In this document: piece by piece, positions 27,859-33,374 of the stretch
Layout of the letters: each line of letters opens with the position of its first letter
Numbering within the stretch: position 1 is the stretch's first letter
Assembly: GCA_028292435.1 (NCBI GenBank)
Contig: JAQGMI010000158.1
Location: 1 to 37,942, forward strand
Source: Betaproteobacteria bacterium
Lineage (GTDB): Bacteria > Pseudomonadota > Gammaproteobacteria > Burkholderiales > SG8-41
Direction: 5' to 3'
Length of the DNA: 37,942 bases
Translations under genes and position numbers: made by a program
The notes under the pieces: generated by a model
Seen by the model: only the letters and a program-made list of their open reading frames with translations
Told to the model about the DNA's origin: nothing
Database searches by the model: none

Positions 27859-28749
27859 ATGGATTTGCCAACCAGCACACGCATCACCGTCACCCCGACC
27901 GGCGCGAGTCTCGGCGCCGATGTGAGCGGCATCGACCTGTCGCAACCCGTCGATCAGGCCACGTTCAAGCAGGTTGAAGACGCCTGGCACGAGCATCTGG
28001 TGCTGCGCTTTCGGGGCCAGCAGCTCGACGACCCGAAATTCCTCGCCTTCGCGCGCAAATTCGGCGAACTCGACAAGGCGCCCATTCATGCGGGCAAGCT
28101 GGTCGAAGACCCATTTCCCGAAATCACCGTGATGTCGAACATCAAGGTGAACGGCGTGTCGATCGGCAATCTCGGTCACTACGAAGCCGAGTGGCACACG
28201 GACATGTCGTACAACGACCTGACGCCTATCGGCAGCCTGCTGTATGCGCTCGAGGTGCCGCCTTCCGGCGGCAATACCGGTTTCTCGAACATGTATGCCG
28301 CATTTGACACGTTGCCTGCGGACTTGAAGCGCAGGATCGCCACGTTACAGTGCCGGCACGACTCGAGCCGCAATAGCGCCGGTGAATTACGCAAAGGGTT
28401 TAAAGACATCAGCGATCCGCGTGAAGCGCCGGGCGCTATCCATCCGCTCATCCGCACGCATCCCGGGACGCGTCGCAACGCGCTTTATCTGGGCCGCCGT
28501 CGCAATGCCTACATCATCGGGCTGCCGCTTGAAGAGAGCGAGGCGCTACTGAACGAGCTTTGGGCGCATGCCTCGCAAACGCGCTTTGCCTGGTATCAGG
28601 AATGGAAAGTCGGCGACTTGATCATGTGGGACAACCGTTGCGCCATGCATCGGCGTGATGCCTTTGATCCGGAATCGCGCCGGCTGATGCATCGAACGCA
28701 GATCAAAGGCGGCAAACCGTTCTTTGATCCAGCAACGGTTGCGGCGTAG
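27859..28749 (+). CDS. TauD/TfdA family Fe(II)/2-oxoglutarate dioxygenase
   Basis: A 296-residue dioxygenase. The iron ligands are His113 and Asp115 in EWHTDMSY and His264 in CAMHRRDAF; Arg275 and Arg279 match the 2-oxoglutarate/substrate-binding arginines of TauD by spacing. Family members hydroxylate taurine, 2,4-D, alkylsulfates or other small acids, with the fragment then falling apart. No sulfonate genes are linked, so the substrate is open. GGAGG lies just before the ATG. Operon neighbours are pip and the FAH-family gene. A second copy of the last 105 bp, coding the same residues 263-296, follows at 28789-28893. Confidence 0.93.
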   Translation: MDLPTSTRITVTPTGASLGADVSGIDLSQPVDQATFKQVEDAWHEHLVLRFRGQQLDDPKFLAFARKFGELDKAPIHAGKLVEDPFPEITVMSNIKVNGVSIGNLGHYEAEWHTDMSYNDLTPIGSLLYALEVPPSGGNTGFSNMYAAFDTLPADLKRRIATLQCRHDSSRNSAGELRKGFKDISDPREAPGAIHPLIRTHPGTRRNALYLGRRRNAYIIGLPLEESEALLNELWAHASQTRFAWYQEWKVGDLIMWDNRCAMHRRDAFDPESRRLMHRTQIKGGKPFFDPATVAA

Positions 28750-28893
28750 GACGCGCCGCCAGGCGCGGCCGCAGCCACAACTCAATATTGCATCGTCGCG
28801 ATGCCTTTGATCCGGAATCGCGCCGGCTGATGCATCGGACGCAGATCAAAGGCGGCAAGCCGTTCTTCGATCCCGCGACGGTGGCGGCGTAGG
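28646..28893 (+). repeat. Direct repeat of the dioxygenase gene 3' end (2 x 105 bp)
   Basis: Copy 1 (28646-28750) is the end of the dioxygenase gene with its stop. Copy 2 (28789-28893) starts 38 bp after copy 1 ends. They align without gaps, 97 of 105 identical. All eight differences are third-codon-position changes that leave the peptide and the TAG unchanged. Confidence 0.95.
28789..28893 (+). pseudogene. Remnant of a second TauD/TfdA dioxygenase gene (C-terminal 34 codons)
   Basis: This copy codes the same residues as 263-296 of the upstream dioxygenase, from the metal-binding His region through the stop. It has no start codon with a ribosome-binding site and no upstream coding part. It is in a different frame from the intact gene (offset 143 bp). 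The synonymous-only divergence shows that it descended from a functional gene. It could be left over from a tandem paralogue or an allele exchange, or could come from an assembly join. Confidence 0.7.
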
Positions 28894-28899
28894 CTATAG

Positions 28900-28926
28900 A
28901 AAAAACCCGCGACTACTTTTTTCGCG
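28900..28926 (-). terminator. Intrinsic terminator of the PhaM-like gene, overlapping its stop
   Basis: On the minus strand CGCGA (28926-28922) pairs with TCGCG (28912-28908) around a 9-nt loop and is followed by GG and a run of six Ts. The stem includes the last codons of the gene. Confidence 0.6.
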
Positions 28927-29197
28927 AATTCGGATTGACTGATTTGGCTGCGGCCTCGCCCGCGGCTTGCAGACTTTCGAGTGCCGACTTTTGCATCTGA
29001 AGCGTCTTGATCGTCATTTGCGTGACGCCCGTGCTCATCGTCAGCCAGTTCTCAACCGCTTTGAGTTCGGCGATCTTTTTCTCAATCTCCTCGAGATTGA
29101 CCGTCGGCGTGATCATGCCGGGCATCGGGAACGACGCCGGGTTCCACATTTTCTGCATGAACTCGAACCAGTCTTTCGGCACGTCCTGCTCTGCCAT
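28913..29197 (-). CDS. PhaM-like polyhydroxyalkanoate granule protein (short form)
   Basis: A 94-residue protein with the pattern of the PhaM N-terminal domain: DWFEFMQKMWNP, a Pro/Met-rich stretch, then LEEIEKKIAELKAVENWL and a helical segment QMTIKTLQMQKSALESLQ. In Ralstonia, PhaM (about 260 residues) binds PHB granules, activates PhaC synthase and ties granules to DNA through a Lys/Ala-rich C-terminal tail. Here only the helical domain and a short basic end (NSRKK) exist, so DNA binding may be weak or absent. AGGAGA precedes the ATG. No phaC lies in the window. Confidence 0.72.
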   Translation of the reverse strand: MAEQDVPKDWFEFMQKMWNPASFPMPGMITPTVNLEEIEKKIAELKAVENWLTMSTGVTQMTIKTLQMQKSALESLQAAGEAAAKSVNPNSRKK

Positions 29198-29350
29198 CGC
29201 TGTCTCCTGTGAATCCGAATGTCAGAACCACTTTAGCACCGCCCGCAGGCGGCTGCACAACGGATGGCCAGTCGCAGCTTAACTTTTCGGATTTCTAAAC
29301 TTGATTTTGAAGCCAACGACGCGCTGGCTGACCCTGCGGGAAAACGCGGT

Positions 29351-30106
29351 CTAGATCGCTGCGCCCAGCGACTTAACAGCGGGCTGGCGTAGCGCCGTGC
29401 GTTGATGATGTTCAAACTGAGATAGCACCTGAGCCAGGCGGTCCCGTTCAGCCATGACCTTGCCGGAGTAGCCGTTTTCGTTCTCCTCCGAACTCGCGCC
29501 GACGTACATTTGCAGCGCGTCGGCGACGTCGCCGGTCCGCCGCAAATACTCTTTCAGGATTTTGGCGCCGACGACGATGTTGGCTTGGAGATCGAACGCG
29601 ACCTGCTCGCCGCCCAGCGGGCCGAATTTGTCGGTGTGATAACGCGGGATTATCTGCATCAGCCCTTTGGCGCCCATGACGCTTTCGGCGTGCGGATTGA
29701 AGCGGGATTCGACGGAGATGACCGCGAGGATCAACAGCGGGTCGATCTTCATTTCCGCGCCGATTGCATGGGCCTGAGCAACGACGCTGGTCGTCATTTC
29801 TGACGACACCCGGTAGCGCCGCGCAATGTAATCGCCGACTGCACGATACTTGCGCATGTTGGGGCTTTCGGCCGCGGGCTGCCCTGACGACGTATCGGTG
29901 AGCCTCGCGAGCGGACTCAGGTCGAGCGCCGCCAGACCGTTGCCCACAGCGCTCGCAAGGCGAATGCCGTGATCGTTATGCAACAGGATGGTACTCAGGG
30001 AAGCCAGGCAGGCCAGCAGCGTGAAGCTGGCAAGTATGTTTCGCGTCCACGGTGCAAGCTGCGGCACGCCTTGATGGTCAAACTGTGCGGGGTGTGATTT
30101 TGCCAT
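29351..30106 (-). CDS. Membrane-anchored lytic transglycosylase (SLT domain)
   Basis: A 251-residue peptidoglycan lyase. One N-terminal membrane helix (about 23-42) anchors it; there is no lipobox. The SLT domain (about 105-215) has the catalytic Glu133 in AVISVESRFNPHAES and the GAKGLMQIIP motif. The usual YNGG segment is changed to YVGASSEENENGYSGKV, an acidic insertion near the end of the active-site groove. Glu133 is intact, so activity is expected. AAAGGAGG, a near-perfect Shine-Dalgarno, lies 9 bp before the ATG. The leader is long and structured (see 30107-30473). Confidence 0.9.
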   Translation of the reverse strand: MAKSHPAQFDHQGVPQLAPWTRNILASFTLLACLASLSTILLHNDHGIRLASAVGNGLAALDLSPLARLTDTSSGQPAAESPNMRKYRAVGDYIARRYRVSSEMTTSVVAQAHAIGAEMKIDPLLILAVISVESRFNPHAESVMGAKGLMQIIPRYHTDKFGPLGGEQVAFDLQANIVVGAKILKEYLRRTGDVADALQMYVGASSEENENGYSGKVMAERDRLAQVLSQFEHHQRTALRQPAVKSLGAAI

Positions 30107-30473
30107 GACGCAAAACCTCCTTTCGTTAATGCCGGTAAAACTGCCGCCGGCTATGGCTACCTTGCTAGGGTAACGGCACTCCTTGGATCATTCGGGTGGA
30201 AACCAAAAACCACTACACCTTGTGGTTTCGGAAAAAATTTCGGGCAATTCTAGTGGTTGCAAAATTAAGAAGCAACCAGAATATTCGAGGGCCAAAATGC
30301 GGGTCCGGCCCGCTCACGACGCCGATGGTGCATCGCAATAGAGGCGGCATTATAGGGATTTACAAGGGGCTGTCAAATGCCCCACCCCGGAAATCTCCGG
30401 CTGTTTTGGTGCGTCGCGTACAAACCCGCGCCCGCTCACGGGGCGTGACCTGAAAAAAGCCTAAATTCTTCTG
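30107..30473 (-). other. 367-bp gene-free region: structured leader or small-RNA candidate
   Basis: No convincing protein gene. On the minus strand, downstream of the promoter at 30349-30376, three inverted repeats occur in order. They are GCGGG-N5-CCCGC (30299-30313, then ATTTT), TGGTTGC-N11-GCAACCA (30254-30278) and AAACCAC-N8-GTGGTTT (30207-30228, with Ts running into TTGGTTT). The last resembles a weak terminator. A transcript would be about 140 nt if stopped there, or a leader of about 236 nt for the transglycosylase. Another hairpin, CCGGA-AATC-TCCGG, is at 30387-30400. I could not match the region to a known riboswitch. Confidence 0.4.
30349..30376 (-). promoter_or_regulatory. Strong sigma-70 promoter with consensus -35 and -10
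   Basis: On the minus strand a perfect TTGACA (30376-30371) and a perfect TATAAT (30354-30349) are 16 bp apart. A GC-rich segment (GCCGCC) follows the -10, as in promoters under stringent control. An 18-bp inverted repeat GGGGC-N8-GCCCC (30366-30383) encloses the -35. Confidence 0.7.
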
Positions 30474-30677
30474 TTAATCAAACGCTTGCGTTCTCAGTTT
30501 CGCCGCAGGCGGCGAGGTTTGCACGCTTTGGCTTTTTTCCCACTCCGCGAGAGCCCGCTCGTAACGATCGACTGCCTCCCAATACAGATCGTAGACGCAA
30601 GGCTCGCAGCCGCTCTGGCAACAGGCGCCCGCTTCCGGCTCCGGCGGCGGCACCGGTGCAGCGTCGGGATTCGGCAT
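30474..30677 (-). CDS. Small Cys-rich protein with oxidoreductase-like domain
   Basis: A 67-residue protein with a Pro-rich start and the motif CCQSGCEPCVYDLYWEA. This fits the short 'oxidoreductase-like protein, N-terminal' family (PF09791), also found in mitochondria-related proteins. Four cysteines in CC-x3-C-x2-C spacing could bind metal or cycle redox state; the function is unknown. It starts two bases after the stop of the anti-sigma candidate, with AGG in the overlap zone, so it is the fourth gene of the ECF-sigma operon. Confidence 0.75.
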   Translation of the reverse strand: MPNPDAAPVPPPEPEAGACCQSGCEPCVYDLYWEAVDRYERALAEWEKSQSVQTSPPAAKLRTQAFD

Positions 30678-30679
30678 CG

Positions 30680-31714
30680 CTACCTGATCCCGTCGCGTAA
30701 GGACTCGGGCAGTCGATAGTCCGGATAGCGCTTCTTAAACTCCGCGAGGCTCGCTCTTGCCTCGTCGAGTTTTCCCTGCTTGCGCAGTTCCTCGATGCGT
30801 TCAAGCCATTTCTCCGGCGTCGGCTCCGCACTTGGCTCTGCCCTGCTGCGCGCAGCCTCCGGCGAAGCTAGCTGCGATACCGGCGGGGCCGCGGGCGCAG
30901 CGTCGGCCATCTGCTTGCCAACGCTGTCTTTCTTCAATGCGCGCGTCGATGTGTCGGCCTCGCGGTCGGCGTCCGCAGGCTTCGCAGACGTCTTGCTTTC
31001 AGCTAACTTGCCCAGCACGGCTCCTTGGGGCGCCTTGTTTTTGGCCGTTTCCGCCGGCAGCGGCGGTCGCGCGGCAGCGGGCGCCGGCGCGCTTTCCTCT
31101 TTGGCCGCCGCCGGCTGACGCTGCGGTTCGGGTGCCCGCAAATCGCTGTTGCCGCGCGGCAGAAGCGGGGCGCTCGCAAACTGGTCTCGGCGCTTCATGG
31201 ATGAGCCTTGGTCGGCGGTCCGGGACTCGACTTTCGCCGTCAGCTTATCGCTTGGACGTTGCGCATACCGCTCGCCGAAATCCGGACCGCGCGGCATTGC
31301 CAGCCCGGTAGACGGTGACGAGTTGGATGGCTTGAGTCCGATGCTTTTCGGCGTTTGCACGTCGGCACGCCGCGCGTCGCGAGTGTCGGTATTTCCCTCC
31401 GCCGTCAGTGACTTCTCGTTGGCCGCCGCCGGCGCGCCCTGCTCAGGCGACGGCGAAACAGCGTCGGGCGCTTCCTCGCGCATCAATGTCACGAGACTTA
31501 CGCTCAGCACCAGTACGGCGGCAATCGATAACGCGGCGCGCGCAGTGCGACGGAATGAAAAGCCGAGCGAGCGCGGCCGCGCGCCGGCTTCGCGATGCGC
31601 AGCCGCCAGGATCGCGGCGTCAAGCGCCGGCGGCGGCGCGTCAGCAGCGGCGGCCCGATACAGTGCGCTCAGTTCCGCGCCCCGGTCATCGTCTTTGATT
31701 GGAAATTGACTCAT
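30680..31714 (-). CDS. Membrane protein, candidate anti-sigma factor
   Basis: A 344-residue protein with an N-terminal cytoplasmic part (1-55, LDAAILAAAHREAGARPRS), one membrane helix (about 58-78) and a long, low-complexity Ala/Pro/Ser-rich periplasmic region. It ends in a compact helical segment with WLERIEELRKQGKLDEAR then FKKRYPDYRLP, which resembles a single TPR-like hairpin. The stop and start overlap the sigma-factor gene as ATGA, the usual layout for an ECF sigma and its anti-sigma. It lacks the zinc-binding HxxxCxxC motif of ZAS-type anti-sigmas. The role is inferred from topology and position. Confidence 0.7.
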   Translation of the reverse strand: MSQFPIKDDDRGAELSALYRAAAADAPPPALDAAILAAAHREAGARPRSLGFSFRRTARAALSIAAVLVLSVSLVTLMREEAPDAVSPSPEQGAPAAANEKSLTAEGNTDTRDARRADVQTPKSIGLKPSNSSPSTGLAMPRGPDFGERYAQRPSDKLTAKVESRTADQGSSMKRRDQFASAPLLPRGNSDLRAPEPQRQPAAAKEESAPAPAAARPPLPAETAKNKAPQGAVLGKLAESKTSAKPADADREADTSTRALKKDSVGKQMADAAPAAPPVSQLASPEAARSRAEPSAEPTPEKWLERIEELRKQGKLDEARASLAEFKKRYPDYRLPESLRDGIR

Positions 31715-32289
31715 GCGCGTTCCAGATGCTGCATACCTTCACGTAACTTTACAACCGCATAGCGCAGACGGCTTTTGGCCGTTTCGCGGCTCACCCCGGT
31801 CGCCTGCGCGATGTCCTCGATGCTCATATCCGACTCCTGCTGCAGCAGAAATGCTTCGCGCTGGGCGGCCGGCAACTCGTCGATCAATTGCAACAAGCGC
31901 TGTGCCTGTTGCTTCACGTCGGCCTGCACTGCCGGATCGGCGCCGCGCGCCGCGGGCACTTCATCGAGCTGCGGGCCATCGGCGGCGTCAAACGACGCAA
32001 GCGCGCCGCCCGCGTGCGCGCGGTAATGGTCGATCAGGCGGTTGTGCGCAACCCGGTACAGGTATGTCGTGAATTTTGCCTGCACGGTATAAGTGAGCCG
32101 CGCGCGAACGAGATTCATCCACACATCCTGAAATAATTCTTCGGCAGTACCCCGATTGCCGCACTGGCGCACGAGGTATCGAAACACGCCGCCTTTGTGT
32201 CGCCCGTAAAGTACGTCGAACGCGGCGGCGTCGCCGTCGCGATAGCGTTCCATCAGCTCTTCGTCGCTCGGGTTCGGGTTGGGCGGCAT
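31711..32289 (-). CDS. ECF-type RNA polymerase sigma factor
   Basis: A 192-residue group-4 sigma factor. Region 2 spans about 20-92 (AEELFQDVWMNLVRAR and FTTYLYRVAHNRLIDHYR) and region 4 about 125-188, with the helix-turn-helix MSIEDIAQATGVSRETAKSRL at 155-175. It would direct RNA polymerase to a small regulon under control of the membrane protein encoded next. The order is exported protein (32361-33206), sigma, anti-sigma candidate, Cys-rich protein. I did not find a sequence that I could call its own target promoter with confidence. Confidence 0.94.
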   Translation of the reverse strand: MPPNPNPSDEELMERYRDGDAAAFDVLYGRHKGGVFRYLVRQCGNRGTAEELFQDVWMNLVRARLTYTVQAKFTTYLYRVAHNRLIDHYRAHAGGALASFDAADGPQLDEVPAARGADPAVQADVKQQAQRLLQLIDELPAAQREAFLLQQESDMSIEDIAQATGVSRETAKSRLRYAVVKLREGMQHLERA

Positions 32290-32360
32290 AACGGGTTGCC
32301 AGTATGCGCAACCCGCCTCGCTTGGGCAACCGCCGGCACCCCCGAGTCATGACAGCGCAC

Positions 32361-33206
32361 TCAGCGCGGATCGGCAACAAACTGGCCGGGAAACGGATTC
32401 GGCCGTGCGAGACGCGTGTTTTCGCGAATCACGCCTTGCGCAACGAGATTGCGGTAGCTGTCATAGTAAATGGTGATGACTTCGTCCGGATTGCTCGAGG
32501 CGCGCTCGAAATTGGTGTAGCGCACGACCGAGGTTTCGCTCTGGCCGTGTCCGGTGCCAAGCTTCTTCGGCTCAGGTCCGGGAGCGACCGTTGACGGTTG
32601 ACCTACCGCTCCCGCCGCGGCGGATCTCGGCGCGGCAGCGTCATCGCGTGACCCCTGCGCCATCTCGTCCTTGCCTGTATTTTGCGCTTCTTTCGCCTGT
32701 GCCTTATCGCTCGCGGCTTCCGGGCGTCGGCGTTCGAGATAGCGGTTGATCGCGACCGGCGGTTCGGCTTTTTTGCGGAATACCGCAACACCGATGACAC
32801 CGACGTCGGTGGGCCGGTCGGTCCGCGCCGCATACGAGTTTTCGATTTCGGTAAAGAAAAACGCAGCGGTGCGCTGCATGTTCTTGCGCCAGCCTTTGAC
32901 ACCGAATGACGTGTGCGGATTCAAGACATAGCCCGTTTGACTCCAGTTGGCGGTTTCACCCGACACCGCGTTGACGCCGTCGACCGCGACCACGCCGAGA
33001 ATCTCGCCTGCCTGGTTGTTGCGGACGTTGATCTGATACTGGTTGCCAGGTTTGCCGGCAACGTAATACCGGCCCTCATGAAAGTAGACCGGCAGATTGC
33101 GGTTTTCAGCCCGATCGTAGACTGCCACATCGGCGAGCGTTCCGATTGCGGCGGCCTGGCCGGCGGCCCCCATCAGCAGTGCGACTGCAATTAGCGCTTT
33201 TTTCAT
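32361..33206 (-). CDS. Exported protein of unknown function, linked to ECF sigma factor
   Basis: A 281-residue protein with a clear Sec signal peptide (MKKALIAVALLMGAAGQAAA, cleavage after 20). A folded N-terminal domain (about 22-155) follows, with aromatic-rich beta-type segments such as VYFHEGRYYVAGKPGNQYQI and SYAARTDRPTDVGVIGVAVF. A charged low-complexity linker (about 160-225) and a short C-terminal segment (YYDSYRNLVAQGVI) complete it. I do not recognise a named domain. AGGAG precedes the ATG. It is the first gene of the ECF-sigma operon, 71 bp ahead of the sigma gene, so it may be a target or a signal-sensing partner. Confidence 0.75.
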   Translation of the reverse strand: MKKALIAVALLMGAAGQAAAIGTLADVAVYDRAENRNLPVYFHEGRYYVAGKPGNQYQINVRNNQAGEILGVVAVDGVNAVSGETANWSQTGYVLNPHTSFGVKGWRKNMQRTAAFFFTEIENSYAARTDRPTDVGVIGVAVFRKKAEPPVAINRYLERRRPEAASDKAQAKEAQNTGKDEMAQGSRDDAAAPRSAAAGAVGQPSTVAPGPEPKKLGTGHGQSETSVVRYTNFERASSNPDEVITIYYDSYRNLVAQGVIRENTRLARPNPFPGQFVADPR

Positions 33207-33311
33207 GTTTTTCTCCTGTCGATAACATCACGGCGATGTCAGTGCTATCAACGGCGAGCGACGGGAAAAGGGGTTGAAGCGATTACCGTGTTGCGCAAAA
33301 AATTTTGCGGC

Positions 33312-33340
33312 TTGAACCGCGTACTAGGCGTCTCTATACT
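33312..33340 (+). promoter_or_regulatory. Candidate sigma-70 promoter for the EF-G paralogue
   Basis: TTGAAC (33312-33317) and TATACT (33335-33340) with a 17-bp spacer, 34 bp before the ATG; a GAGGAG ribosome-binding site follows. Just upstream lies an imperfect AT-centred palindrome CGCAAAA-AA-TTTTGCG (33294-33309) that could be an operator or UP-like element. Confidence 0.55.
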
Positions 33341-33374
33341 CAAAAAAGGGGGCTGCGTTACTTGAGGAGCCAAC

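Noticed and set aside
30107..30345. Possible GEMM (c-di-GMP) riboswitch or 6S RNA in the transglycosylase leader
   Set aside because: I looked for the GEMM core (GCAAACC ... GACGCAAAGCC) and for the long rod of 6S RNA on both strands and found neither in proper order. Only an unnamed structured leader is supported.
30196..30453. An 85-codon plus-strand frame in the gene-free region before the transglycosylase
   Set aside because: GTG start without ribosome-binding site, basic low-information sequence and no family resemblance. The same DNA is better explained as leader or promoter of the minus strand.
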